Shown: positions 44,535 to 56,842 of the stretch, piece after piece
Position numbering within the stretch: position 1 is the stretch's first letter
Layout of the letters: each line of letters starts with the position of its first letter
Source: Delphinapterus leucas
Lineage: Eukaryota > Chordata > Mammalia > Artiodactyla > Monodontidae
NCBI RefSeq assembly: GCF_002288925.2
Contig: NW_022098076.1
Location: forward strand, 78,370,216-78,434,215
Length of the DNA stretch: 64,000 bases
Direction of reading: 5' to 3'
Translations under genes and position numbers: made by a program
The notes under the pieces: generated by a model
What the model was told of the DNA's origin: nothing
Database searches by the model: none
Seen by the model: the letters and a program-made list of their open reading frames with translations, nothing else

Positions 44535-44690
44535 AACATTTATCCTGTCTATATTCCATACCTTCATGTGTTAAGTGCTTGAGATTTATCCTTTTTTCAT
44601 CCTCATAACAACCCTGCAAATTACGTATGATTATTATAGTTCCTATATCATAAATGTAGAAACTGAGGCATAGGAATGCTATCTAAATTG
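44535..44690 (-). mobile_element. MIR SINE, antisense, left part
   Basis: AACATTTATCCTGTC, GTGTTAAGTGCTTGAGATTT, ATCCTCATAACAACCCTGCA and AGAAACTGAGGCATAGGAAT match antisense MIR. It is cut by the SINE at 44700 and resumes at 44929. Its left edge is the L1/5S insertion. Confidence 0.88.
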
Positions 44691-44699
44691 CTCTAGATA

Positions 44700-44923
44700 G
44701 GGCTTCCCTGGTGGTGCGGTGGTTGAGAGTCCACCTGCCGATGCAGGGGACACAGGCTCATGCCCGGTCCGGGAAGATCCCACATGCCGCGGAGCGGCTG
44801 GGCCCGTGAGCCATGGCCGCTGAGCCTGCGCGTCCGGAGCCTGTGTTCCGCAACAGGAGAGGCCACAACAGTGAGAGGCCCACATACCACAGAAAAATAA
44901 TAATAATAAATAAATAAATAAAA
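44700..44923 (+). mobile_element. CHR-type tRNA-Glu SINE inside MIR
   Basis: GGGCTTCCCTGGTGGTGCGG through to a degenerate (AATAA/AAAT)n tail. The B box is damaged (GGCTCATGCCC instead of GGTTCGTGCCC), and several CpGs have decayed, so it is older than the copy at 35632. The target duplication TAAATTGCTC, then WAGAT, lies at 44684-44698 and 44924-44938. Confidence 0.95.
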
Positions 44924-44928
44924 TAAAT

Positions 44929-45030
44929 TGCTCAAGATCATGTCACTAATAAGTGACAAACCAAGATTTGAACCAAGCAATGTGGCTCCAGAGTCTGTCA
45001 TTGTAATCCCTATCCTCAACTAGTATACTC
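44929..45030 (-). mobile_element. MIR SINE, antisense, right part
   Basis: CTCAAGATCATGTCACTAAT, AAGTGACAAACCAAGATTTG and CAATGTGGCTCCAGAGTCTG complete the MIR interrupted by the SINE. Confidence 0.88.
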
Positions 45031-46070
45031 TGTGTGCCTTAAGCACAGACTTAGCTTTGATCTTGAGGTGTGCCTTTCAGTATATTGATGTGCAATTACC
45101 TAATATAGACTCAAAATAGAGCTTCTTTGGGTGTTTCACTTCAAAACGGTTTATGCACTAGCTGAATTAGACTGAAAAATAACATTTTACTCCACCACGA
45201 GTTTTATATATTTAAGACTCCATTTTTCCTATGTAATAACGCTGTTTCTCTGAAAGGCCAATTTTTATCTATTCTATTATAAACACAGGTGATTCTTCAA
45301 TAGAAATATAATACATGTGATGTGGGCCTACCAAATTATGCTTTCTGTTCAATAGAAATTAATTACAGATGGTGTATAGGTCATAGTAGGTTACAATACA
45401 TCCAAGATTTCACATTATTTTAGATAGAGGACTCAAAGTAACATCTTCATATTGCTCTGAGTTTTAAAATAAAATAAATGGGCATCCTGCTTGTCTTTGA
45501 AGATCCTTTTGCTAATCTCAGATTGCCATCTGAAATTTTAATTACTGATTTAGAATGTGCTTACACAAAGAACCTTGTCCAAGCTGCCTGTTTCTGCCAA
45601 ATTAAACTATTAAACTAAGTAACCTAATTAAGATCCTTTTAGTTCTTAATCAATATTTTATTTACAGGCATATTTCCCAGGAAGGTTGATGAGTTTTCTG
45701 GATGTGATAGTTATTTCTCCCCCATTTATCAAAGGTTGTGTTTAGAGAGGAAAGTCTCTCCTCCAAGGCCATGGAGGCAGGAGTAAGCAAGTAAGGATAC
45801 ATTTGGTGCAGCCCCTCCTCCCTCCAGCAGCCTTGGGTGCGCAGGCCAGCTGGAGGGTGCACCTGCAATTTCAGGAAGAGGCCCAGGCTACTGCTATAGG
45901 AGACGAGGAGTGGTGTGATTGTCCTTTACAAGGCAATCCCTCCACCCTTCCCTCACAGAGACCTTGGCCACATACATGACACTGATTGCAGAAACTGGAG
46001 ACCACAATGTGCTGTCCAAGCCAAAAAGTATGTTCCCCAATTCCTTATTCTTAATAGTCAAATAGTTTTA
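45031..46070. other. Anonymous sequence, GC-richer at 45760-45960
   Basis: Nothing recognised. The block 45760-45960 is GC-richer and contains a 68-codon minus frame without known motifs. Confidence 0.45.
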
Positions 46071-46074
46071 TAAG

Positions 46075-46600
46075 ACTCGTGAAAATCACATCTTTTTTGT
46101 TCCCCTGTCACCCTTCTCCATGCATACGTCCATTGGAAACAGAATGCCCTTTTCCCAGAGACAACCATTCCCAGCATTTTTTATAAATTTATGTATCAAT
46201 ATCTCTAAAAATATGCTTACAACATCTTGATTTTTAAAATATTAGACATACCTATTAATTTCCTACTATAGAGGATAATGATTTAGTTCTCTTTAATCCT
46301 CCTGCTGCCGCAGTGCCTACCCAGGTACACCAACACATTCTAACCACACACCCCCTTCTCCCAATAGACTTACAACCAATTCTGTTTATATAAGTATTTA
46401 ATGTTGACATTTTCATGAACTTATAAACACTATTCTCAATGAAATCATGTAGTACACCATGACGACTTTTCCTTTCTTGCAAAACTCTTTCTTTTCCTTG
46501 AAGTTAACTGTCTTATTTCTTTGTTTACTTAGTTTTCTTTGTGCCCATCTATTTTAGCTTCAAATTCTCCCCTAATTGATTAAATTTCCCTTAATACAAT
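46075..46600 (-). mobile_element. Old L1-like 3' UTR, antisense (tentative)
   Basis: CCCTGTCACCCTTCTCCATG, then TTTTCCCAGAGACAACCATT and ATAAATTTATGTATCAATAT, resembles the antisense 3' UTR of old L1s (CAGAGGCAACCACTATTACC...). Weak, recall-based. Confidence 0.42.
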
Positions 46601-46934
46601 AAAACATATTGCACTGTAAAATTTGTATTTGTGGAGCCATCACTCCCAGAGCCTTCTGCCCTGCTCTGATCTCAGCTGGTTGGTCTTTCTTTGTGGCACA
46701 CAACGGCCATTCTGAGATCACACTTCACCATCATGGGAGCTCTGCATCTCTGTGGAGTCAGGTCCCTGCTTTCCAGGATTTCATTCAGTGTCTTGGTTGG
46801 TTACTCTCATTTTCCTATAGCTTCCTGAAAATGAATACATGGAAGACAAACTGTCTGACTCCAACATGTCTGAAAACTGTCTTCATTCAAACCTTGCACT
46901 TCATTAACAGTGTCTTTGGGTATGGAATTTTGGA

Positions 46935-47425
46935 TTAATGTGGCAGGTTTTATCTCCCAAAATAACCAAAACATCCCATCTCTCAAGTTCTTAGAGTGTG
47001 ACTCTGACATTCCTCTCACACGGGTCACTGTTCCCTGTCCTTGAATCTGGACAGACTTATAACTATGGGGGAAGTGACTCTGTGACCTTCAACACGCCAG
47101 TTACAAAGGTTTCACTTGGTTTTTTGTTTTGTTTTGTCTTCCCTTGGTTACACTTGGCTCTTGGAACCCAGCCAGCATGCTATGAGGACACACAAACCAC
47201 AACATGGAGACACTCACATGGAGAGGAATATGTACCCAGCACCAACTCACCAACCATGTGGGTGAGCTCACTTGGAACCAGGTCCTCCTGATCTGTCCAG
47301 CCACTCCAAGACGCAGCCAAGCAACTCCTGCTGAGCTTTATCCAAATTGCATGTTTGTGAGCAAAACATATAACTTGAGGTTTTGGGATAGTTTATCATA
47401 AAGCAATAGATAGCTGAGATAGTTG
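46935..47425 (+). mobile_element. MLT1-type (ERVL-MaLR) LTR
   Basis: TGTGGCAGGTTTTATCTCCC, TTGAATCTGGACAGACTTAT, GGGGAAGTGACTCTGTGACC, TTGGCTCTTGGAACCCAGCC, CAACATGGAGACACTC and TCATAAAGCAATAGATAGCT span the element in order. Near full length. Confidence 0.9.
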
Positions 47426-47469
47426 GGGGAATAAGTCACTAGGAAATTTGAAGATACTAGTCCTCTGTC

Positions 47470-48250
47470 TCTTAGCTTCCCATATTGCCATGACAAGCAT
47501 GAAAGCATTCTAATTTCTGATTCACTTAATATAACATTTTTAGATTTTTATGGAAGTTTTTAGAGTTTACTGTTTGAAGAAATTTCATGATATTGGGCAC
47601 TAATGTGAATCCTTTTTCTTCCATTGTGCTGAGCACCCACTCAGTGGGCCCCTTAATCATGGAAAATGATCTTATATTCGTTCTTTGATGATTTCTTCTC
47701 TTACTTCTGTTTTTTCTCTCTGGATGTCTAATGCAATATTGAATTGCTGGAGCTGATTCCCCAGATCTCCTATCTTGTATTTCATTATCTTTTCTTTCCT
47801 GTTTTCTATCTTTCATGGTTTGTTCTACTTTCTGGCATTTTCCCAATACTTTGTTATTCAATTATTCTATTAAGATTTTGAATTTCTTTTAGCATAGTTT
47901 GAATTCTCTAACATTTGCTTTGTTCTCTGATTTTTATCTGTCATGTTTTTGATTTTTTTATCAGTGCACTGTCTTTACTAACCTCTAAGATGGAATTAAT
48001 GATAAATACAGTTTTTTCAAAAAATTTTTCCTTTTGTTCTTATATGGCCTTCTTAAGTCTTCTGGGGAATAAGTTCTAGAAAAAACAAACACATGTGTAA
48101 ATATGCTATTTTTACTTTTGATTCTATAGACTAAAAACAAACAAACAAAACAGAAAAACAACTTCCCTGCATAGTCTGCCTCATCCAGGTCTTTTTTAAA
48201 TTTCTTTTTTGTCTTGATTGCTGTCCTTGTGTTAGAGAACTTCTTTGGAA
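47470..48250 (-). mobile_element. Old L1 LINE 3' UTR, antisense
   Basis: Antisense 3' UTR text: TTCTTTGATGATTTCTTCTC, TTTTTTCTCTCTGGATGTCT, AATTGCTGGAGCTGATTCCC, TTTCATGGTTTGTTCTACTT and TTTGTTCTCTGATTTTTATC. It matches the T/C-rich antisense ends of old L1s. The 111- and 104-codon minus frames are low-complexity by-products. Confidence 0.8.
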
Positions 48251-48695
48251 ATCTAATGTTCATTCCCAGAAAAACTGTCTTATACCCTGAAAAAATCAAA
48301 GAAATCTAAGAGTATATCATATACTATCAAACATAATTTAGATAAACTTTAAAGAAGCTATTCATTTCAAACCTAGTTTGTTATAGCAACAATAGGAAAC
48401 TAATATTTACTTCTCAGTCTCTTTAACTCAGCTATGATATCCACCTTAGGATTTTTGCCACGTCTGCATAACACTTCTATTATTATTTTCTTCAAAAAAA
48501 TTGATGAATTTTTAAAACATCATATCCTCATTATAAGCACTTTATGGAATCAAGAGGTATGCTAGCTTTTTCCTCCCAAAACACATAAAATAAATATGAT
48601 CATTAAGAAAAGTGTTTGTTCATATACTATGAGGGAGACATATAGTATAACAGTGCTTCTCACTTTCTTTCACCATGTTGTTCTTTCTACATGGA
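48251..48695. other. Anonymous sequence with a possible MLT1 3' scrap near 48378
   Basis: GTTTGTTATAGCAACAATAG, then GAAACTAATA, at 48378-48407 resembles an MLT1 terminus. Nothing else recognised. Confidence 0.4.
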
Positions 48696-48699
48696 CATT

Positions 48700-48920
48700 A
48701 ATTCACTCTTTAGTTCATTCAGTAAATAGGCATGTGTGAACAGAAAGGATGAGGCCCTTGCCCTTGTAGAGCTTATATTCTAATGCAGAACACAGATAAA
48801 GAGCACATTTTAGAAAGCAAATAGTATAATTACAGGTTCCGATAAAGGAAAAAAAGTGTTGTTCTAGAAAATACCTGGGAATTGTGAGGTGGAAAAGGTC
48901 TGGGACATCGGCTATGTTAG
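48700..48920 (-). mobile_element. L2 LINE 3' end, antisense
   Basis: TTAGTTCATTCAGTAAATAG, GAGGCCCTTGCCCTTGTAGA and GCTTATATTCTAATGCAG match the antisense L2 3' end. Confidence 0.78.
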
Positions 48921-49735
48921 CATCTCACAATATTAGTTCCCGGAAAAGAGGTGATTTATACTCACATATTCTAAGTGTTTCTACATGGAAATCTTGTTCC
49001 ATGTTTCTATGTGGACATCTTCCAGCTCCCTGATCAAAATTAAATAAAGGAGATTCCTTGTTCTTTGCCTTTCCAATCCATCACTAAATAGTATTGATCA
49101 TTGTTTGTACACCTTGGATCACTTATTTCTTTCCATTCTCAATTTCCTACCCAGGCTAAGATTCTTACAACCATACAAAGTGATTTTTAATTTCTTCTGC
49201 CCCAATAACCTGGGTGGATGTAATAGCCTTCCATCCACACTTTAGCACACTTTCCAGTGATTGAGAGATGAGGTCTGAAGATGAGTGTCAGGATCAGAAG
49301 TCCAACAGGAGATTCTACAAGGCAGAGGCAGCCATACTTTAGTGGCTCTGTCACTTTGAGGAGTGGGACCTCATACCAATTTTAGAACCACACAAGTGTG
49401 CCTCTTCCAGAGAAGCAACTGTGTGCAGGAGGAATTTAAATAGAATCTATGAGTCTACTTTCCCAGTTTCTCATGCCCTTCCTGATCCAAATCTCCTCCA
49501 CAGTGCCAACCAGGAGCATGCTTGAGAAGTGTCAAGCTTGGCCAAGAGAAAGAGTAAGCAATCTCCCTGACTTCTTGAAACTGCCAGTCCATGAAGGTGA
49601 AGAGCATCAAGTTTATATCTGCCTTAGTCTTGTCTTCAAGTGTCCCCTTTCCCACCAAGCGTTGTCCCTGACCAGTTGTGTTGGTGTTTATGTGGTTGCT
49701 CATCTGCTTTACATCACACCATGACGTGTTTTAGA
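48921..49735. other. Anonymous sequence; weak sense L2 at 49075-49265
   Basis: CTTTCCAATCCATCACT and TCTTACAACCATACAAAGTG at 49065-49190 loosely follow L2 upstream 3' sequence, with low certainty. The 91- and 82-codon frames at 49449-49724 overlap on opposite strands and have no motif. Confidence 0.4.
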
Positions 49736-49739
49736 GTCC

Positions 49740-49910
49740 AAATATATTTTAGAGATTATTTAATCCAAACCCAACATTTTAAGAGATAAAGTCTAGACAC
49801 ATCATGTGACTTGTTCCAAATCACATAGCAAGTCAGTGACAAATTTAGGATTTAAATTTGGGATTCCTGACTCATATTCCAAGTCTAAAAAACCATATTG
49901 ATCTTCATGC
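49740..49910. mobile_element. Ancient MIR-like repeat
   Basis: Same family as 22800: TTTAGAGATTATTTAATCC, AGATAAAGTCTAGACACATC, AATCACATAGCAAGTCAGTG and GGATTCCTGACTCATATTCC, in the order TTAGAGATCATCTAGTCC...CACACAGCTAGTTAGTGGCA...CTCCTGACTCCCAG. Confidence 0.65.
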
Positions 49911-52900
49911 CAAGAAAAAAAAAAGTTTGGGACAAATAGTTGCTTTAAAGTTTATCTATCAATATAAATGGTGTTTGATATTTTATGACATACTCTTAGA
50001 TTTCTTTTACTTTTTCAGGGTGTAAGAAAAATTTTCTGATAGCAACTGCCTATAATACATTCTATGATATTTTTGGTTGGGTTATTTCTTTGTTAACTTG
50101 TGTGTCTTTGATTGTCAAGAATTCATTATATTTTCACTGTCTCTATGTCCAGGGCAATTTTATAACACATGCTTTGTAAATTTTTTTTGTTTCCTCTGCA
50201 ACAATTTTCAGTGTCCTCATTACTTACAGACTAGAAAAAAATAGCAACACTTCAGAGCTATCCTCAAAACTTCCCTAGGAACATCCCCCCCCCCATAAAT
50301 TACAGTGTTCTTTTTATTTGGTATATAACTTTAAATGTAAACCTTCCAAGAATAAATTGCATGGGGATCTTCTCTGGTTAGCTGCTCTCAGAAACATTCT
50401 TAGAACTGTCCTTCTTTGGTAGTTCCCAAAGATTGCAGGAAATCATTAGACAACAGCCACTTCCTTTATATTTCCCTTGTCTAACCAGTGCAAGGTGGTC
50501 ACCAATACATATTATTTGTCTTGTTCTGACTTTCAAAAACACCTTTCAAACTCCCTTGGAACAAACCACCCACCATATTCACAGGAAAATGGAACACACA
50601 AAGCTAACCAAAGTGTATTATACTCTGTATAGTGTCATGAACAAAATTAAACTATAGTATTCATAACCAATCTCTTTTGGTTGCTTTTATTTTGAGTTAC
50701 ATCAGACCTGACAAAGAAGGGTGTATGCCCTATTTCTCTCACTCCCTGAACCAGGGAAGACATAACTAATCAATCACAGAATCTTATTGTAAAGACTTAG
50801 AATCTTTCTTAACATAGACTCTAGGTAGCCCCTACCAAACAATCATATCATATATGTTAATTTAAAACACATTCAGTTAATCTATACTTTAGCTATTCTG
50901 TGTATCTTTAAAAAAGCACAGACATAAATTTTCAAACATAAACTAGGAGGCGATTAATATTATATAATATTATTATTGTTTTTCCTTTCTTTTCCCTGTT
51001 GAATGTTTTTAGTTAACAAAGATTTCCCAGAAATTTCTGTTCCCTTAGTGTAAAAAACCTTTCAGAACCTTCATATTCTCACTGGTAAAATAAAGGAGTG
51101 AACTGGATTAAGTTTCTCAGTTTTGAAAATAAATGGGTCTATTCTTTGTGTCAAAGAGCATTAGCTAAGAAAACACATCTAATGGTCACAGAAAGTTAAC
51201 TTTTAAGTTGGAAGACAAACTGCCAGTTAAAAAATTTCTGCCAAAGAAAAGTCTCTGAAACTATTATGTCCATATAAAGTAATAAGGATAATTACAGTTT
51301 CAAGTTATATAATTATATTAACAAACAGCATTTAAGTTGAATTAGTGCATACCCATATTTCTGTCATTAGTGAAATAGGACACTTTTGGATGGAATTAGT
51401 GCCATCACGTAACACGTTTGTGAAAATGGCTTATTTACTCAAAGAGCAACTAGATTAAACAGATAAACAAAAAACAAAACTAGAAAAAAAATCTTGACTA
51501 AATATGGCAAGTAAAAGGAAAACATTTGAGTATTGGAGTCAGGAAACATAAGACATTCTTCTTAGAATTATGCTTCTGATTTTCCTCCACCCCTGATAGG
51601 TTCTTCTCTGCTCTTACTAGATCAGCAGTGAAGGGAATGCATTTTCTTTGGGAGGAAATGGAGATCCATTGAAATTTACAAATCACTATTTGTAGAGAAT
51701 CTGTCGTGTTGAGAAGAGGTGGAGATTTGGTTGACCTTCCCCAGCAGTTTCTAGATAGGAGGAAAAAAATTTAAATAACTCAGGGTAGGCCAGCTCATAG
51801 TGACTACTGTACAATACCTCAGGAGGTCTAACACTAACAGGAACTCAAAAGGGGAGAAAGTGAGATGATTAAACCAGAGCCTCCAGGCAGAAATTAGCTT
51901 TAGAAAGCTCCTAGCCCGATCTGTTTGTGATGGGCTGGGTATCAGCCCAGGTTCAGTAACAATCAAGAGAGCCTCAGAGATAAATTGAACCATGTAAAAT
52001 GAATAAGGATAAGCTTTCTCCTACAGATACAGTTTAGGCACACCTCATTTATGAAATAGTCATGTTCCTAATTTTTTAAAATTCATTTTTTGTACCAATT
52101 TTATAGTAAATATTGGTGCTATCTCACTCAGAGAGTAATACATACATAAGACACAAGACAATTACATTTAGTTTAGATCGTTTTTATGATGAAAATTTAG
52201 CTAAAATTTTTTCTCTTAGGGTTAGTAAGACTTTATTTTCTAATGGTAGATACATAAGGTGTGGCGATCTTTAGGGATGTTACCAGTATTTCAATTGTTC
52301 TGGTGGGACTGCATATCTCTTATGTCATGTAACTTGCTTCGGCCACCGTAATGTGATGCAGAAAGCAAGTTAGGAGTGAGGTGTTTCCTTCTGGGCAGAA
52401 GCTTTGGTGAGACTATGTGGTGGGCCGTGTGCCTTCCTCCATGCCACAGTGACATCATAGATGTAGAGCTTCTCTCATCTTGCCCAGAGTGAGAGAGATA
52501 TGGGGCAGAACTGTTGCCAATCTAAGAGATTGATAGAGCAACAGTGATACATTTTCGTTGCTTTATTCTCTCAGATTCGAGAGAATTGTTTGTTACTGTA
52601 GCATCATGTAGCTTACTCTGGAGGATACGAAGGGAAGACTTTCTCCAGCGTTTAGGGCAGTAATAGAATTGTGTGATGCAGAGCTAACAGCAACTTAGCT
52701 GAAGAGAATATTGGATTGAAAAATCACTTAATTCTAACATTACCTCTTCTCAGCACTCTACAGTCAGATAAGGGCAAATCTCTCTAGTGGTTGAAGCTCT
52801 CTTTCCAGCACTTTGTGGATGCTCCCAAGTCTTAGAAATGAACACATTGATCTGGGGTCCAGTGGGGGAAAAGAATTAGATTCAGTGATTCAGTGTGGAA

Positions 52901-53855
52901 GACTAAATGGAAGGAGGGGTCAGGCTTACTGGAATACATGTTAGAAAAACAAATAGTTCTATAAAGTGAGTTGTAAGGATTTCTAAATCATTTCTGAGGT
53001 TTGACAATTCAGTAAGTTGGAATTTCTATATATTGAGGATCTATTATAAAGTAAAACTGTAAGACCTACAAAGAATCAAATTGTGTGAACAAAAGGACCA
53101 CCCTAGCCAAACTCTCCTAATTATCAAGTCACATTAGGTACGCTCTCTACAAAGTCACTTCTGTGAAATTTCTCAGATATCTTGTCAAATTAACCCTAAA
53201 AGCCTCAAATATGGACAATTCCCATAAAAATGACGCCTTTGTGTTAAAGCTCTACACGAATTACTTTTTATATTATTATAGCTACTCTTAAAACCTTTAA
53301 GATTCCTTTATTTTGGGGGTTCACAGCTTAGCTTAGTAATTAAGGTGATCTGGCATGTGCTTAGAAAGCATCGGATCCATTTTATTCAGATCCTAGTAAT
53401 CACGTTGGAAGCATCAGTGTTTCTTTAACTCTGCATATTATATACCTTGTGATTCATTCTTAAATGGTCATGCTTTCCAATATTTTTACATCCACTTTTC
53501 CTTAGTAGCTTTTTGATAATTTCTTAAATTTGGCATTCACCTTTGTAGACATTGCTTTTGTTCAAACTGTATATGTATACTCCTTGGTTCTAGAAACATT
53601 TGTAGAGTCTTTTCCTACTTTTCCTTAGTCTAGAAAACAGTCATAAAATCAAGGAAAAGTTGGTTAAGTGGATGGAATACAGAAGTGGTAAAGTTACATC
53701 TTCTCCTAAATCAAGTAAATGAGACTTGATCATTCTGTATGATGTCAATGCCTCTGTTTCAGGTATGTACATATTAAATACAAATATGAAAATACTGGCA
53801 CGGACATCTTGGGATCTATTTCTTAATTATCCATACTTTTGATTTCCAATGTCAA
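49911..53855. other. Long anonymous AT-rich sequence
   Basis: Almost 4 kb without a confident repeat or gene. Minor items are C10 at about 50285-50294, AT-rich sequence at 50958-50985, and a MIR-like scrap at 51060-51130 (CTCACTGGTAAAATAAAGGA). There is also a slightly GC-richer block at 52320-52560 that could be an old LTR but was not matched. All frames are short. Confidence 0.45.
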
Positions 53856-53859
53856 CTTC

Positions 53860-54125
53860 AAAATTCTACACACTCCTTACCATAAAGAATGCATGGCTTT
53901 CTTGTCTGGGACCTTACAGAAATTTTTTCATAACTCTACTTATCAACTGTTTGACTGCATCATACACGTGTGTGGTTTGTGTTCCCATGAGACTGTGAGC
54001 TTATTAAAGTCAGTGACAGTATCTGGTCTTCTTTGTTTTCCAAGTGCCTGGTACTAAACTTGACTCAGGGGCGGTGCTCAATAACTGAGTCCTGCATGAA
54101 AGCATGAATGCATGGATGAGTATTA
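53860..54125 (+). mobile_element. L2 LINE 3' end, sense
   Basis: CCCATGAGACTGTGAGCTTA, GTGACAGTATCTGGTCTTC, CCAAGTGCCTGGTACTAAAC, GGCGGTGCTCAATAACTGAG and GCATGAATGCATGGATGAG match the L2 terminus. The 72-codon frame at 53839 is inside it. Confidence 0.85.
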
Positions 54126-54415
54126 CATCTCCCTAACTATATTATTTCTTAAGTTCAAGAATAGTATCTTACACTTCATTGAATCTCTTCTTTAATCATT
54201 ATTTAAGAGTGTCAAAATTGTTCATAAAGAACATGAGAGGATGAGGAAAGAAAGTCACACCCAGGGTTTTTGTAGAGTTGTACTTATATAGATAAATCTT
54301 AGTTATCCTTTTTCTTTGTCGATGGCTGGGGGCAAAAACTTAGAATAATACATTGTAGAAACCAAGGTTCTATTTATTAGAGTATTTGGAAGGAAATCAA
54401 TTTGACTTCTGGGTC
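54126..54415. other. Anonymous non-coding sequence
   Basis: Nothing recognised. Confidence 0.5.
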
Positions 54416-54417
54416 AG

Positions 54418-54916
54418 GTTTACAAAAAATGGCCACAAAGTTCTTTGAGACATCTCTAATAGAGAGGTAATATCAATGTCCCTTTTCCTAGAATCTGGGT
54501 GAGCTTATAATTGCTTCAACCACTAGAGAATACAGCAGAATGTGTGTTATGGAACTTTCAAGCCTAGACCAGGAAAGGCTTCTGCCTTGTTCACTGCAAA
54601 ACTTGAACTGCCATGTATGAAGTCTGACTAGCCTGAGACTGCCACATTGAAGAAGCCAAACACAGAAGCTTCAATACACAGCGCCTACAGACTCTCAGCA
54701 GGCAGTCCATGAAGCATCCCCAGGCAACCCAAAAGGTGAGACTCACCATAGCCTCAGTCAACATAAAATCTGACTACAATTACATGAGAGACCCCAGATG
54801 AAGAGTTCCCAGCTTCACTCTTCCCAAATTCCTGACCCACAAAATTGTGAACAAAATAAATTGGCAAATCGCTGAATCTTGGGGTGTTTGTTACATAAAA
54901 ATAAATAACTAAAACA
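54418..54916 (+). mobile_element. MLT1-type (ERVL-MaLR) LTR
   Basis: AGAATCTGGGTGAGCTTATA, CAAGCCTAGACCAGGAAAGG, CTTCTGCCTTGTTCACTG, TACATGAGAGACCCCAGATG, TTCCTGACCCACAAAATTGT, GAACAAAATAAATTGGCAAA and TTACATAAAAATAAATAACT follow MLT1 end to end. Confidence 0.93.
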
Positions 54917-55074
54917 GATTTCACTGGACTTTTTCCCTTGTTAATATTCTTTACGCACTTAGCCTTCCAATGCACTGGCCATTCAAGGTTCAAACAACTC
55001 TTGCCAGTTCAGAGGATAAGTCACCAGTAAAAATGAATTTTGTCAATATGGGAGCAGTACTAAGAAGTGAGAAG

Positions 55075-55260
55075 AATTCTTAGGTGCAAACCTGAAGATC
55101 AGAATCTGTCACTTAACTTACAGTGTGACTTACTCAAGTCTTTTCAACTCCTTGGCCTAAGTCTCTTCATCTGCAAAAATTGTTTTAAAATAGAAGTTAA
55201 ATGAATATTTGAATTAGATTTTGGTAAGGTTCCTTACATACCGTAATGTTATGGTAAATG
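55075..55260 (+). mobile_element. MIR SINE
   Basis: CTGAAGATCAGAATCTGTCA, ACTTACAGTGTGACTTACTC, CCTAAGTCTCTTCATCTGCA and AAATAGAAGTTAAATGAATA are MIR CORE and 3' sequence. Confidence 0.82.
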
Positions 55261-55635
55261 TTTATCAACTGCTTTCACGAGAAAAAATGTCCTAATTTGT
55301 AGAGGTTGCCAATTTCTGTGGTGTAAATACTCTCAACATGGACAGTTTCATGCTGTTATGCTGTTAATGTAAAATCACTGAGCAGTGTTGGGAAAAGTTG
55401 CTGATGATCAGCTTATATAAGCCGGTACAGGTAGCTTCGGCACATTATGCTACATCTTTACTATTGTAATCCTTGAAAATAGATGTTTACTGAGACCTTC
55501 ATGAATTATTCTAATTCCCAGAATCCTGACCCTTTTCTAACTTTTTAGAATTTATTATCTATGCCGTTCATTTGGCTTTTAAGTGCATCTTTATCTTAGA
55601 CATGTTTCATATTTATTTCTCATTTTTTAAATTTA
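55261..55635. other. Anonymous non-coding sequence
   Basis: Nothing recognised. Confidence 0.5.
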
Positions 55636-55639
55636 AAGA

Positions 55640-55790
55640 TTATTCTGTACTTGTTTGATATTTATAGGTCTTATTTTTCAAGCTAGAGCATAAGTTATGT
55701 GAGAGGAAGTTTTTGTATTGTGCCTCTCAGTGTCTCTACCACATCATGACCTTTTTCAGTAGGTGCCTGTTAAATAGCTTTTCAGTGTGT
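55640..55790 (+). mobile_element. L2/MIR-type 3' end, sense
   Basis: GCTAGAGCATAAGTTATGTG, GTATTGTGCCTCTCAGTGTC and CAGTAGGTGCCTGTTAAATA follow the order of the L2 3' end (GACTGTGAGCTCC...CCCAGTGCCTAG...AGTAGGTGCTCAATAAATG). Confidence 0.6.
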
Positions 55791-56840
55791 AAGTAATGTT
55801 TAAACATTTCCCTCACTTTCTTGTGCTGAATACATTGAGCTTAATAGTTTTATTTACATTCGTAGCTGGCAAACAATAAGCCTATTTGGCTATTTTTTAT
55901 TGTAAGCTGCTACTTTTCCAAATGACGTATGTCAGTTTTATTTACAGTTATTTTAAATTACAGGTTTCAAATACAATAATAATGAACAAGGGAAGAGGCT
56001 GAGAAAATGGAATGTTTGGTAGCATTTTATATGAAGATAAATTCTTCAGGAAATCAGTTCATAATGTAGCCTACTTTCTTCCAATATAAGTGATCAGATT
56101 GTAAAATACTGACAGAGCTGCAGATTTAAAGAATAATTCCCCATTTCATTGGCACAAATGTCCAATCTGATTGCAAAATATGCATCAAACAGCTGTTAAA
56201 GATCCTTTGGTTCATTTTTGTTTCTAAGAAAGGGAATATTAATATTGTTGAATGTTCAAATTATACAAGTGACATTTATTGTAGAGCATAGTATTAATTA
56301 CTAACTGAATCAATGAGGACAACAAAAGGCAATTGTTTGATTTAAACTACAAGGTTGGGGAAATTTATATGTGTGTATCTGTGTTTATTCTCTGGTCTCC
56401 TAATATCTTGCATCAGGAGATAAACAAGTATTCATCAAAATGAACTAGATGTATGGCAAATCGGTGCAATTCAGCATCCTTGACCAAATTGGAGTAATTT
56501 AGATAGAAATAAATTATAAGGATGCTATCTCAGGCTTCTGAGCACATGCCAAAAATTGTTCATTAACTGTCCCCAGAGGGGATTAGGACACTAAGAATGA
56601 CAGTATCTGGATGAGGGCAAGTAGCCACAGCATCGCCACAAATAGCATTGATCAATGAGTACTCATATTTTCCAGACCAAGAAAACTAAAAAACATGAAT
56701 CATTTCACTTATATATGGATGCTATAGAAAATGAGTAAGTAACTTTTCTCCGCTAATGGCTCCGTTTGCATTGAATTTGGGTTTGTATATTATTGTTTCT
56801 CAAAAAGAAAGAAAAAGTGAAACATCAGAAATGTATTATT
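55791..56840. other. Unique AT-rich sequence, candidate conserved non-coding block
   Basis: No repeat recognised. The stretch 55840-56340 is unique-looking and contains a near-palindromic CRE-like TGACGTATGTCA (55923-55934), an E-box CAGCTG and several ATTAAT/TAATTA motifs. Function is not demonstrable from sequence alone. Confidence 0.35.
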
Positions 56841-56842
56841 TA

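Noticed and set aside
44053..44619. 188-codon minus-strand open frame, the longest in the window
   Set aside because: It is L1 ORF2 C-terminal sequence ([16 protein letters not shown] region) whose N-terminal part comes from chance read-through of the 5S fragment and MIR flank; not a host gene.
46998..47401. Overlapping open frames of 65-97 codons
   Set aside because: They lie inside an MLT1 LTR, which is non-coding.
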